From Nitzschia sp. DOCU1 (taxonomy: Eukaryota; Bacillariophyta; Bacillariophyceae; Bacillariales; Bacillariaceae), in the NCBI GenBank assembly GCA_951394045.1, contig OX595986.1, positions 2,509,534 to 2,573,533 of the forward strand: 64,000 nucleotides of DNA, read 5' to 3'. Of the stretch, positions 1 to 12,817 are shown in pieces. Under the pieces are notes generated by a model, which had not been told where the DNA came from, ran no database searches, and saw nothing but the letters and a program-made list of their open reading frames with translations. Position numbers and translations under genes: made by a program. Numbering within the stretch: position 1 is the stretch's first letter; each line of letters opens with the position of its first letter.

Positions 1-57
1 TAAGAGTAGGACAACAACATTTCCTTCAGTCTTAGATATTTTGACTGCGAGCGAATC

Positions 58-1371
58 ATGTCGGTAGCTTCACGTTGCTATCGCAACAGCTCCTTGTTGT
101 TCAGCTCAAGGCTCCTCTCCCTGCGCGGACTGCCTCCAGCAACGCCATGGTCCGCCGTCGTGCGTAGCGGCAGTCGTCGGACCTTTTTGTCACCGGCTCT
201 TACTCGTCGGCTCGATACCATCGTGGCACGTCATGAAGAGTTGCTAAAGATTATTCAAGATTCTCCCGAGAATACGTTTTCTCATGGAAAGGAGCTATCC
301 ACACTGGCAAGTGTTGTGTCCCTGCATGAAAGGCTCCAAGCTCTCAATGACGAGGAACAATCCATTCAGGAACTTCTTCAAGAAGCAGGAGGCGATGAGG
401 ATATGAAGAAGGAATGTCACGATGAGCTGGAGCGGTTAAAAGCTTCTAGAGCTCGACTACAGAAACGGATACGTAATGCTTTGTTGCCCAAGGACGAAAA
501 TGACTATGACAGCGATGCCATTGTGGAAATTCGAGCGGGAACAGGAGGAGACGAGGCGACTTTGTTTGCGGCAGAGTTGCGAGAAGCATACGAGAAAACA
601 GCCAAGGCTATGCGGTGGGAGCACGACGTCATGTCGGAAAGTCGGACGGATCTGGGTGGAATAAAGGAAACCGTGCTCTCGATCAGCGCCAAGGGCGGCG
701 GTGGCGGTATGTTGTTTACTACTAGCGATGATGGTGCCGACGACGAAGACGACGACGTTCAGACTGGCATTGGTCCCTACGGCCTCTTCAAATACGAAAG
801 CGGCGTTCATCGTGTACAGCGTGTACCTATCAATGACACGAGAATACACACTAGCGCATGTTCTGTTGCTGTGCTACCCTTGCTTCAGGATGACCAGTCG
901 TCGGGCGGACTTTTACCCATGTCCGAGCTTAAAATCGACACTATGAGAGCTTCGGGTGCCGGAGGCCAGCATGTAAATACCACCGATAGCGCCGTGAGAG
1001 TCACTCATATCCCAACGGGAATCACAGCCTCCATTCAAGATGATCGTAGTCAGCACAAAAACAAGGAGAAGGCTCTCAAACTGATTGCTGCTCGGGTTAG
1101 AGAAGCGCAGCGAGCAGAAGAGGAGCGGGCGCGTGGTGCAACGAGAAGTACCTTGATGGGAGGTGGCGATCGAAGTGAACGAATTCGAACGTATAACTAT
1201 CCGCAAGATCGAGTGACGGACCATCGTTGCAAAGAAACGACGCACGGCATTTCGAAACTACTCGAAGGTGGGTCGAACGATGGGTTGGTCGTCACATTCT
1301 ACCCATTCCTTCGGGACATGGCCCAGGAGGAGCAACTCAACGAACTAGAAGATGCCTCTACTAGTAGCTAG
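58..1371 (+). CDS. Mitochondrial class I peptide chain release factor (RF1 type)
   Basis: Releases finished proteins from organelle ribosomes at stop codons by hydrolysing peptidyl-tRNA. The 437-residue intronless ORF starts at an ATG and opens with an Arg/Ser-rich, acid-free leader of about 50 residues, typical of a mitochondrial presequence; no signal peptide or Phe cleavage motif is present, so the plastid is less likely. The family peptide RAGTGGDEA is in the middle, the catalytic GGQ is at residues 302-304 inside SGAGGQHVNTTDSA, and the YNYPQDRVTDHR block follows. Two oddities are seen. An acidic insert (about residues 222-236) sits before the GPYGLFKYESG segment. The stop-codon recognition loop is PINDT (residues 257-261), two residues shorter than the usual PxT loop of RF1. 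The gene is convergent with the TPR gene, 65 bp between stop codons. Confidence 0.93.
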   Translation: MSVASRCYRNSSLLFSSRLLSLRGLPPATPWSAVVRSGSRRTFLSPALTRRLDTIVARHEELLKIIQDSPENTFSHGKELSTLASVVSLHERLQALNDEEQSIQELLQEAGGDEDMKKECHDELERLKASRARLQKRIRNALLPKDENDYDSDAIVEIRAGTGGDEATLFAAELREAYEKTAKAMRWEHDVMSESRTDLGGIKETVLSISAKGGGGGMLFTTSDDGADDEDDDVQTGIGPYGLFKYESGVHRVQRVPINDTRIHTSACSVAVLPLLQDDQSSGGLLPMSELKIDTMRASGAGGQHVNTTDSAVRVTHIPTGITASIQDDRSQHKNKEKALKLIAARVREAQRAEEERARGATRSTLMGGGDRSERIRTYNYPQDRVTDHRCKETTHGISKLLEGGSNDGLVVTFYPFLRDMAQEEQLNELEDASTSS

Positions 1372-1436
1372 TGGGAATAGAGGGCTGGTACGAAAGACGC
1401 GACATTCGACTTTTTCTTCTAATTGATATGTGACAC

Positions 1437-3669
1437 TTATGCTACCGCCGCACATTCCGGGTGTAGCTTGCTGAGCCCATAAAAGTTGTAGCCTGCAATC
1501 ACCAATGTCTCACCGGGTTGCCGAGCCTCGTATATCCGTGATGCTTCGATGAAACACTCCATCATTTCCGGAATTTGGCTCCTTTGCAAGAAGATGTTGC
1601 CCAGAAGGTTAAGTATCTTGGCGACCGACTTGGGGTCCCCGTTCTTGCGCCGCCGCTCAATTTCCAAGGCCTCTCGAAAGTAGCCCAGAGCCGCTTCAAG
1701 TTTTCCCAATTGCTGCAAGACTTGCCCAATGTGCTGCAAGGTCAAGACAACATCGGCGTGGTTGTCGCCAAGAGATACTCGTTCTACGCGGAGTGTTTCC
1801 TTGTAAAGTTTGATGGCTTCTTCTTCCTGGCCCATTTCGAAGTAGATGGTTGCAATGTTGTACCAAAGAATTGCGACGTCGCGGTGGTCCTTACCGAGGA
1901 GCTTCAAACGAATACGAAGACTCTCCGTGAAACAACGCTTCGACATCTCAAGAATGTTCTGCTTGAATAGCACCAAGCCGATTGAATTCAAAGTGGAGGC
2001 AATGTCGACGTGTTCATCGTTTCCATAGATGTCGCGGCGGATTCTAAGGGCGTCCTGGTAGGACTCGAAGGCTTCGTCATAGAATTTGAGATGATATTGC
2101 ATCAAACCGATGCTCGACAAGGTCATTGCGCACTCAATGCTGGATTCCCCGAACGCCCTTTTCTGCTTTGCATGAACTTGACGGTAGGCACTCAACGCAA
2201 GGCTGTGTTCTCCTTTATTCTTGTAAATGTGCGCAAGATTTGTCAGGGTAATGATTTGATGAGGGTGGCTACGAGAAGGAAGTCGAAAGTGAGTCGCGAG
2301 TTGGGTGGGTCCAATTTCACACCATACATTGGTATACTTACTTTGGTTGATAGATGCGCTGTTCAATCTGCAAACCATCCTGGTAATAGGCCAAGGCAGC
2401 CTCATTATCCTTCATCTCATAGCACAGGTTGCCGAGTTTGTTCAGGCACGATGCGATCTCGGGGTGGGCACATCCGAGAGAGGCTCGACCCGCCACCAGG
2501 GCCATCTTCAACACTTCGAGTGCCTCTTCGAGCTTTCCCTGCTCATGGTAAATCTCCCCGATGCATCGGTAGACAACAGCTACATCCCTTGACTGGTCCC
2601 CGAGCTTTCTCTTTGCCAAGTCCAGGAATTCAAAGTAGTACTTCAACGCTTGCTGAAGGAAACCGAGTTGGTGGTAGGTTTGCCCAAAGTTGTATAGGGT
2701 GGCGGCGACATCTATTGAGTCAGTGCCAAGGACTATCTTTCGAATAATCAGAGCTTCTCCGTAAATTTTCAGCGCCTGGTCGTGTTGGGCCAACAGATAG
2801 TGGACGCGTCCAATGTTATTCAAGACAGTTCCAACCTCAGCACAGCTGAGTCCAATACATTTGCGGTACATGGCCAAGCTTTGGTTCAGAAGGTCAAGAG
2901 CTTTCTCGCCGTCATCGATGTGCCGGTGGAAGTATAGAACCCCAAGGCAGTTGAGAGCAGCTGCCTGAGCTCTTTCACCCTGAGACTTGTCAATCTGCAT
3001 TGAAAAGGCCAAAGCATGTGTATAGAATTTCATCGCATCAGAGTTTCGCCCCAATCGGTAAAAGCACATGCCGATGTTTAGGAGGGTTTGCACCTGGAGC
3101 ATGTCAACATTTGCTCCCGAGGACTCGAACGAAGCAAGTGCACGTTGAAACCAAGTCTTTGCAGTTCGAAACTCGCATCTCCTAACATAAGTGAGGGCAA
3201 CGTTGTAAAACAAAGTTCGCGCACAGGAATCCAATGGCGGACAGTCCTTAAGGCTGATAGGTGACTCAAAAGTTGACATGCCTTCATCGTATTCGTGCCG
3301 TTGGTGGACATAAACTAGGGAGCTCGACTTTGGTGTCTTCGACTCTGTAGGCGATGTTCGCGACACAAGTTCTTCAAGTCTCGTCGCCTTTTCTGCGCCA
3401 CTGCTCAGTAGCAATGCTGACGAAGACTTCATTTCCTCGTTCTTCGAAATGAATGTATCGATGGAGAGTTGGATTGAGTTGCAAAGGAAACTGACGTCCA
3501 CCCTGCACAATGCCTGAGAGAACAACTTTTCTGCCTCTGTAAATACGCCAGCTTGAAATGCTGCAATGCCTCCCTCATTTAGCACGATGGTAGCCCGAAG
3601 GCTTGCCTCTAGCTTTACCCGCTTTCGTGGCCGGGAATCCAAGGGAGAAAGTCGTGGTGAATGGATCAT
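1437..3669 (-). CDS. Kinesin-light-chain-like TPR repeat protein (two exons)
   Basis: Predicted 719-residue protein. Exon 1 is 3669-2342 and exon 2 is 2268-1437; the 73-bp intron (2269-2341) has a GTAAGT donor and a TAG acceptor, and splicing restores frame across a TPR (QPN then HPHQIITLTNLA). From about residue 150 to the end it is a run of roughly 42-residue tetratricopeptide units with the KLC-type pattern (LG..H.dVA.tL.NiG.vy...g...eAl..y.eaL.i). The N-terminus has a basic stretch SRPRKRVKLEA that could be a nuclear localisation signal. Such repeats bind protein partners; no catalytic domain is seen. Diatoms have many proteins of this kind, and the partner cannot be inferred from sequence. 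The first exon starts at the first ATG. Confidence 0.88.
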
Positions 3670-3937
3670 TGTAAGGAGTTTTGTTATGAGAAGCTGATTT
3701 GGTTATTGTGATGATGGTTTATTCGTGCTGTTTTGAGTGTTCTGATGCAAAAGCTTCTTGTTGCAGAGTTGGTAGAATTGTGGGCAGTTGCTTCTTTTTA
3801 TCGTCATGATGAGATGGTGGCGGGATAAATCGGACCATTCTCTATCGGTGGCAAGGCCTTGTAACTTTTAGAGCCCAGGGTTTCGGCAGAATGCCATGTC
3901 ACCCCAGCGCGGTGGCCGGTGGATCCATTAGCTCCAA

Positions 3938-3945
3938 TGACGTCA
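3938..3945. promoter_or_regulatory. CRE-like palindrome TGACGTCA
   Basis: Perfect 8-bp palindrome, the classic bZIP/CREB site. In diatoms TGACGT/ACGTCA words are known as CO2/cAMP-responsive elements of carbonic anhydrase promoters. It lies about 270 bp upstream of the TPR start. Function here is inferred only from the motif. Confidence 0.3.
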
Positions 3946-4956
3946 TCGATCGATTTCAATTAATGGATCCGTCTCTTTCGGTTTCGCACGAACATGGTTC
4001 TGCGTCTCTCATGGGTAACACATATGGAGGTGGGCGGCGGGAAAATTCTCCGCCGGAGACGAACAAAGCTACCGCCGGCCACGGCTAAACCGCACGGGGT
4101 CCCAAAGGTCGCATTCGCTCGCTGGCTGGTTGTTCTCTTCCTGGGCCTAATGAAATTTCATTCGCTTGCCTTCGTCGATTCTGGGGTATTGTTAAGAAAT
4201 TTTTCTTCGATGTCGCAGCGAAAGGGTGTTCGAAAGTCAGTGGGTGTATCTTCAAGCATGATTATTAAAAATACTATCGCTGGGTTGATGTGATGAATTG
4301 CCTCGGTGTTAGTTATAAGAAGTTCTACGGTAGCTTCCTTTTTGATTGTGTTGATTCGACTTATGGGTAGCAGAGAGTGCGAAAAACATGAAGAACAAGC
4401 GGGCTTCGCGATCGTTCCACATTTCGCTCTTACAAGGTCGATTGTGTCAGCTCTATCCCATTCTTTTACTCGCTCATCCACAGCAAAACCAACAATAGTT
4501 AGTACCTACCGGTAGTGTTTCTCACCAGAATCTGGCTTCTACCTGGTAATCGTTTTGTCCCTCAGAACGAGGCTTCTCTATCCTTTCTTCAACATCGAAA
4601 TGGCGTAGCCACACTCTACATACAGTAGACTACGGTTACATAATGGTGTGGTGACGGAAAAAATGAGAAGCCCGATCCGACCTCATTGGCGAAAGGTAGC
4701 GCAAAAAAGGTATCGCAGAACGACGACGAAGCAATACAACGATTAGTTCGACTCAATGAACCCCAATCGGAAGGCCCTTCCCTTTTGCAATACCGGACTG
4801 TTTGGCCTTTTCCAAAAATGAAAATGCGGTTTCCGCAAAAGGCCTTTTCTGTTGTGAGAGGCTGTGGTCATGCTGAAAAAGCACGCCCATTGGGAATAAC
4901 GTTTCTCATGTTAGTGGCGCAGAAACAGTGACCTTATTTGAGTGCTTCTGAGCAAA

Positions 4957-4977
4957 GTTCGACTTTGTAAGTCGAAC
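4957..4977 (+). promoter_or_regulatory. Perfect 9-bp hairpin in the 5' leader of the cyclophilin-like gene
   Basis: GTTCGACTT (4957-4965) and AAGTCGAAC (4969-4977) are exact inverted repeats with a 3-nt loop. The element ends 17 bp before the ATG at 4995, so it would fold in the mRNA leader or act as a palindromic DNA site. Confidence 0.45.
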
Positions 4978-4994
4978 TCACATTACCCTCAGAA

Positions 4995-5741
4995 ATGAAA
5001 AAGGTTCTGACAGTGTTGTCGTTTCTGCTGACGGCGGATGGGTTTCTGGTACCAAGATCGGATTACTGTATAGCCAGGAGGAAGCCCACAACTGGTGCCC
5101 TGAAAGAAAAACAAGACCAGAAGGAAGAGAAGGATCCTAATATTATCTCTGCCGATGCAGTCTACTTCGACATATCTATTTCTGGCACAGACATCGGCCG
5201 CTTGGTATTTCATCTGGCCAATCCATCACCACTGCCGCTTCATACTGAAAATTTGATTCAGTTGGCAAAAGGATCCAGGAGGGGCATCGATCCGAAAGCG
5301 CATTACGTCGGGTGTGAATTCGATTTTTCGGATGCAACGGTAGAGGATGGAATGGGCCGGTACCGTTGGGGTCACCAGCTGAAAGGGCGAGGACGCAATG
5401 CCATTGGAAGGGCTGACCAGCCAATACATGATCCTGAAAACCAACTAAAAAATACCCATTCCTGCTTTGGTGGGCAGTACTATGGAGTGCGCTATGCACC
5501 AGAGGAGCTGGAGGATGGGGATCCTGGCGTACTACTGACGGTCCCTGTCCTGGGGCCAGGGTTTGGGACCAGTAAATTTTCGATTGTTCGGGTTGGCGAA
5601 TCTCCGAACGAGTGGGGTGAAAGACTTCTTGTCAATGCAGGCGTCATTGGGCGGATGGATCCCGCATCGTTGGAAGTCCTCCACATGATGGCTCGGCAGA
5701 GATCAGGACCCCCAACCATTGTGGCCGCTGGAGTCTTATGA
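4995..5741 (+). CDS. Plastid-targeted cyclophilin-like protein
   Basis: Protein of 248 residues. An N-terminal signal peptide (about residues 1-16) is followed by GFLVPRS, resembling the diatom plastid cleavage site with Phe at or near +1, then a short basic, Ser/Thr-bearing transit-like stretch. From residue 53 the pattern VYFDISISGTDIGRLVFHL matches the first strands of cyclophilin peptidyl-prolyl isomerases, with HTENLIQLAKG for the following helix and GVIGRMDPASLEVLHMM for the conserved end. The catalytic region normally reading HRxxPxFMxQGGD is replaced by HYVGCEFDFSDA, so the active-site Arg is absent and isomerase activity is doubtful. It may be a folding or binding factor of the plastid lumen or stroma. 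The start is the only upstream ATG giving the signal peptide. Confidence 0.82.
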   Translation: MKKVLTVLSFLLTADGFLVPRSDYCIARRKPTTGALKEKQDQKEEKDPNIISADAVYFDISISGTDIGRLVFHLANPSPLPLHTENLIQLAKGSRRGIDPKAHYVGCEFDFSDATVEDGMGRYRWGHQLKGRGRNAIGRADQPIHDPENQLKNTHSCFGGQYYGVRYAPEELEDGDPGVLLTVPVLGPGFGTSKFSIVRVGESPNEWGERLLVNAGVIGRMDPASLEVLHMMARQRSGPPTIVAAGVL

Positions 5742-5854
5742 TCTGAATGCAAAGGTTCCGTCCAAGTTCATGTTTCATGCTAGAAGCATTGACGAACAGC
5801 TAGTAGTAACAATGCTCCATTGAACACCATGCACTTTAAAAAGCTCGAAGCAAT

Positions 5855-8092
<2,238 letters not shown>

Positions 8093-8234
8093 TTAGATCA
8101 ATGGTCGGTGGTTTTGGGTGGTGGTGCGCGGTAAAGCAAAATTTTCTTGGAGGGAGAGTACTCGGATGGGTCATCATGTGGCTCAGAACCTTTTGGAGCA
8201 CCGGACAGGCGAAGCATATCCGGCAGGCTCTGGC

Positions 8235-8242
8235 TGACGTCA
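8235..8242. promoter_or_regulatory. CRE-like palindrome TGACGTCA in a divergent promoter
   Basis: Perfect TGACGTCA in the 403-bp region between the Prp43 start (8008) and the ABC1 kinase start (8412). It may serve bZIP factors for either gene; inferred from the motif alone. Confidence 0.3.
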
Positions 8243-8411
8243 TCACTCCCTCTGATTTTGTTCTCCCCCCTTCGTTTTTCTTCGCACCCCCATCATCCAC
8301 ATCAGCGCCGACGACGGAACGATGGCGCTTTCCCTTCTTTCCTATTTTCAAGAGTCGAATCGATTCTTTCATCGGCTCTTTCCTTTATCATTCATTCTAG
8401 TAGCGTCCACC

Positions 8412-10296
8412 ATGTCGACAAGAGCGTTAGTTCTGACAAGAGACAATCCTGTCCTTTCGTCGTCGGTACGACGAGAGACTTTGGTGCGATCCAGGGGGTT
8501 TTCCTTCTTTCATTCCTCGCCACCAACGCATCGGCAGACTCATCTGTTGCGACTAGATTCGACACGTCCATTGCAGTCGACAATCGCCTCTTCGTTCTCT
8601 GTCATTCCTGGATCATCCATGTTGACTCATGTCGGACGTTACTATTTATCCAGAATACGAGACTCAAGGCAGCCTCCTGAAGAGCAATCGGCACGTTCTT
8701 CTGTTCTTTTGGCTTCCAGCACAGCAATTACACCTTCCTTTTTACATCGATACTGGCGGTGGTTACAATCATGGTTGCAAGCTGCCTGGAAGGCTATGCT
8801 AGTAGCCAGTCGATCCGCTCAAGTCGCACTGTTATTATCACCCTTGACAGTTTTGGTGCCAGTGGCCGTTTTAACACAGTCCCACCTGTGGACCGAGTGG
8901 GCGTGGCGTTATACGATTGCGGCAGTCCAAAGTATGGGACCTGTAGCGGTCAAGTTTTGTCAGTGGGTAGCCACACGACGAGATGTCTTTCCACCACAAA
9001 TTTGTGATCGGTTAGCCATTCTTCATGATCGGGGATATCCTCATGCCTGGGATCATACCCATCAGGTGTTGACAGAAGCCTTTGGCGAGTATCAACAGAA
9101 AGGACTCGATGTCAAGGAAGTGATTGGATGTGGATCTGCAGCACAAGTTTACAGAGGAACATTGACAGAAACAGATTCCAAGGGCGTTCAGTCGACTCGA
9201 ACAGTGGCAATCAAAGTGTTACATCCAAAGTTTTCTTGGAGCGTTGAACGAGATTTATCCTTGATGCAGACTGTGGCCGATTTCTTACATGGTCTCCCAG
9301 GTGACATGGTGAAAATGGTCAACTTGCCAAGGGCGACGGAAAATTTTGGTCAAGTTTTGCGTCTACAGGCAGATCTGACCAATGAAGCGAGCAACTTGGA
9401 ACAATTCCGAAGTAACTTTTACAAGAATAGCCCGGATCAAGAACGAAACTCTTCCATTACTTTCCCACAACCCATTCCTGGCTGGTCGAGTCCAAGAGTA
9501 TTGGTGGAAGACTATGTTCAGGATGCTATTCCGATTGCCACATTTCTGCAAGATTCGACCCCCAATGGCGTCGATCTGCGGCGGGAACTCGCCGGGCCGT
9601 TGCTGCGAGCGTTTTTGAAAATGGTGTTTGTAAGTTCTTGTCATTACTCATACGTCGTTGATGGATTCCACTGATTGCTAAATGTCGCTGATGTGTTCGT
9701 GTCGTGTGTAGATTGACAATTTTGTGCACGGAGACCTACATCCGGGCAATGTCATGGTCAGAAACGATGTAGTGCCAGTAAAGACTAGCTGGTTATCCTT
9801 CTTGGATGGCAATACTGCCAGCGCTGAAGGCAAGGATGGTGCTACGAAGCGGATACGGCGGACCATTGTATTTTTGGATGCGGGAATTGCCAACTCATTA
9901 AGCCGGGACGACCAACGAAATTTGATTGATTTGTTCCGTGCCGTAATTTTCAATGACGGGAATCGGGCGGGGCGTCTCATGGTGGAGCGAGCCAAGTACG
10001 AACGGTGTAGTGAAACACCGGGCGGCGTAGATGCTTTTGCCAAGGGAGTGGAAGAGATTGTGTCCGAATTCCATGATCGGCGAAAAGAAGGTTTGACGCT
10101 CGGCGCGGTACGCATTGGAGGTTTACTAAGCCGCGTCTTGGATCTCTGTCGAGTTCACGGGGTGGAAATCGATCCAGCCATGGCAAGCGTGGTGATCAGC
10201 ACGTTAGTGTTGGAAGGTCTTGGGCGATCACTTTCTCCTGAGTTGAATCTTATTGATTTTGCCAAGCCCTTTGTTATGGGCGGGGGTACAGTCTAG
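8412..10296 (+). CDS. ABC1/UbiB-family atypical kinase, ADCK2-like (two exons)
   Basis: Mitochondrial atypical kinase/ATPase of the UbiB family; relatives support coenzyme Q synthesis and lipid metabolism. Exon 1 is 8412-9629 and exon 2 is 9712-10296; the 82-bp intron has a GTAAGT donor and TGTAG acceptor, phase 0, and joins LKMVF to IDNFVHGDLHPGN. Predicted 600 residues. The motifs are ADCK2-type: VKFCQWVATRRDVFP (the KxGQ region, with FC instead of xG), AIKVLHPKF (ATP-binding Lys), HGDLHPGN (catalytic loop) and VFLDAGIA (metal-binding Asp). The leader is Ser/Arg-rich and fits mitochondrial import. An upstream in-frame ATG at 8322 would add 30 residues; the ATG at 8412 has the better context (CCACCATG). 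Convergent with the carotenoid oxygenase. Confidence 0.9.
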
Positions 10297-10413
10297 CTAG
10301 AGAGAATGGAAGATCAATGCGTGACGAGATTATTAGGTGCAGGTAGCATTCACTAACTGTCTGTAGATCGAGGCATTCAACACGTGAACAGTATCGTATC
10401 GAATTGGAAGCTA

Positions 10414-12328
10414 CTAGTTGTTCTCGAACTGGCCAAAGTCAAACGTGACATCTTTCGCAAAGCAGCCATGCAGACCTTGTGGAATGAAGGTCGGTAACGT
10501 GACACGAACAACCGGTCCCCTCTCAAGTGCACCTTTCCCTTCAACAGAAAATATGACCAAGTCTGTCGTCTTGTCTCGCCCATTGGTAAGGTATGACACC
10601 AGATACCCTGCGTCTTCTTCCTCCGGCTTCGTGACGTCTCGACCGATCTTTGGCACAAATACACTTTCACCAACGAATTCATAGGGCTTGAAAGAATACA
10701 ATTCATTCTGCGTGGGATCCTCCGTATCGATCTTCATGATGGATCCCGTCTGTGGCCCAGAGCCTCGCGTCTGAGGAGTACTGCCGACAATCTCGTTATG
10801 GCTCCCACCTGCATACACGTATCTATGCCGTCTTGTCGACAAATCCTTTGGTACTGATGGAAACTCTGCTGGCCGCGTCGCAAGAATCTTTGGGGGGACA
10901 CCGATGGCAAGGCATTCATTTTCTGGGTCTATTGCGTATCGCGTAATGGTGGATGGGAATAACCATCTCCAGAGAGCATCATTTGCAATAACTGGTTCGT
11001 CAGCGTTGGAAGGGGGTCGCAGAAGCTGGATCGTAACAAGCAAGGTGAGATAATCATACAAAAAGCGTAACACATTCTCAAGGCCATTCCAAACGTACAT
11101 CTCGTTGAATACTTTGTACAGTGTCGAATACCACCTGTCCGTCCTCGTCCTCGAATCCGTTGCTAAAGTGGAAGTTGGCATGGAATGGTGCGTCCACCAC
11201 TTTCACTCTGTTGTCATTCAAGACATCAATTTCAATTTCTTTCCCGTCTTCAATCTCATCAAATATGGATCTGGGAATCAGTACGAGCTGCGTTTCCGTG
11301 GCGCTTTCATCGAGAGCAATGCATTCGGCGAAAGCTCCCATCCCAAGAATCGCCTTCAAGCCAGCTTGAGGGGAGACGGCGGCCTTGTTCAAGTTGAACA
11401 GCATATAGTTCTCTGTAAGAACGAAATCATGTATGAGTGCAGGTCCTTCCTTGACAAACCGAATACGTCCCCTTCGGGTGGATCGAAATCCTTTGTTGTC
11501 CAGCTCGAACAAATCAACTATTGTTCCGCCGGTTGATGGATCAAAGTTGTATCCAAACGTCACCCAAACATCTCGTGCTGTATCGTATCGTGGATGAGCA
11601 CTCATTGTGCTCTTCTCATCACTCAATAGGCCATCCAGATCGGTTTCCCCTGCAGCACCGGGACCCGCCATGTTTCGCAACGTGAGTGGGTCCAGAACAT
11701 AAGGCCTACCGCCTTCCCATAGAGCATAGAGCTTGTCACCGACATGAAGTACGTTCGTATTTGCGACATTCTTAAAATCCATTCGAAAGATATTTGCCAG
11801 CATGCCCCCCGATCGCATCGTCCCGAAAACACCCCGTTTCGTCATTGTCCCAGTCGCCTTGTCTTGCAAGTACCCTTCCGTCTCGACAAACTTGTTGCGG
11901 AACAGCATTCGTTGATTCTCTGGGTCAAATGTAGCGGCACAAATCATACCGTCTGCATCAAAGGGGTGCATGACTTTGGTACCATCGTCTGCCTCGAATC
12001 GGCATCCGCCATTCCGATAGTACGTGCCGACAGGGAAGTCTGCCGGCAAAGGGCATGTTAGCACCGTCGGGGCTATTTCGGAGGTGCAAGAAGAGTAGCT
12101 GCCGAGATAGGCTTCAAAATCGGCACCTGATGGAATCACAGATTCTTTTCGTTCCGTTTCCGCAGCGCTTTGGGAGCTGTAAATAATTTGTTTCTGTGCC
12201 CGCCTGTTGATCGATATCACCCCCCTGTTGGCGGTAGTTGGTCCGCCCAGCGTGAAAGCGGTCGCCCCGTTGATAGTCGCCAGCAAAGTGGCAGTAGGGG
12301 TCGCAAGTAGCAGAACGGTTGTCTTCAT
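10414..12328 (-). CDS. Plastid carotenoid cleavage oxygenase (CCD/RPE65 family, two exons)
   Basis: Non-haem iron enzyme of the family that splits carotenoids or apocarotenoids with O2. Exon 1 is 12328-11099 and exon 2 is 11025-10414; the 73-bp intron has GTACGT and ATCCAG ends, phase 0. Predicted 613 residues. The signal peptide starting MKTTVLLL ends in GATAFTLGGP, a clear diatom plastid motif with Phe at +1; a further in-frame ATG at 12391 would put 21 residues before it and spoil the signal. Family landmarks in order: HPFDADGMI, SAHPRYD, IHDFVLTENY, PFHANFHFSNGFEDEDG and the C-terminal QGLHGCF, giving the four iron-binding His plus the second-shell region. The substrate cannot be read from sequence; diatom carotenoids are obvious candidates. 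Confidence 0.88.
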
Positions 12329-12458
12329 GGTTCGTACGCTGCTTTGCTTTACAATGAAATGATCATTAGGCATCAGGATGGAAAGAGCCAAAACACGAAG
12401 ACAGGGGTGCTTTTCTGTGATGATGTGGTGCCATCGCGATGCTTTTGTTCCACGACAG

Positions 12459-12584
12459 ACGTCATCTTGGAGCCAATAAGCTAAAAAACAGGAGGCAAAT
12501 CGACTAAGTCGACAAAGTCGAAAAGCTCGAATTAGTCATGAGTTTGGGCTCTCCGCCTGTCCGTATCTCCGATGAACGTGACGT
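12459..12584. promoter_or_regulatory. Divergent promoter with two CCRE-type hexamers and a 9-bp repeat
   Basis: Between the carotenoid oxygenase and aspartate aminotransferase genes. ACGTCA lies at 12459-12464 and TGACGT at 12579-12584, the two hexamer forms described as CO2/cAMP-responsive elements in diatoms. Between them four imperfect 9-bp units starting TCGA (TCGACTAAG, TCGACAAAG, TCGAAAAGC, TCGAATTAG) run head to tail at 12500-12535. A regulatory role is inference. Confidence 0.35.
12500..12535 (+). repeat. Short tandem repeat, 4 x 9 bp (TCGAnnAAG-like)
   Basis: Four head-to-tail imperfect 9-mers, each beginning TCGA. The AAGTCGA core also forms the hairpin arm at 4969-4977. Confidence 0.55.
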
Positions 12585-12817
12585 GGCCGCGCGAAGGCGA
12601 AGTGATACTCCGAAGGGCCCGGAACTCCTTCGCCTCTATTTTAGAGAGCGCGATCGGATGCAATTTCGATCTTTCGCGCGTTCCCCTCCGAACCGCACAT
12701 CTTTTTCCGGAACGACGATTGACCATCGATCTGCTGACACGACGACGACGACGAAAGTACTTCTGCATCTACCACAAAATCCTTCCACCTGCGAAACGAA
12801 CAACACCCATCGAAAGC

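Larger units (their letters stand above)
3670..4994. other. Intergenic region, no confident gene
   Basis: About 1.3 kb between divergent TPR and cyclophilin-like genes. It holds a perfect TGACGTCA (3938-3945), a GC-rich inverted repeat around CGGCGG/CCGCCG (about 4033-4053) and a 5'-UTR hairpin (4957-4977). A weak ORF at 3994-4293 has a hydrophobic stretch ending in HSLAF, resembling a plastid leader, but no recognisable mature protein follows. The open frame at 4686-4931 has no ATG at its start. Confidence 0.5.

Noticed and set aside
2010..2747. 245-codon plus-strand ORF
   Set aside because: Lies antisense to TPR repeats and crosses the TPR intron; composition is not protein-like.
3994..4293. 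Possible plastid-targeted small ORF with HSLAF after a hydrophobic run
   Set aside because: The stretch before the hydrophobic run is long and basic, and no mature domain or convincing splice continuation was found.
4686..4931. 81-codon ORF upstream of the cyclophilin-like gene
   Set aside because: Begins at a non-ATG codon and shows no domain.
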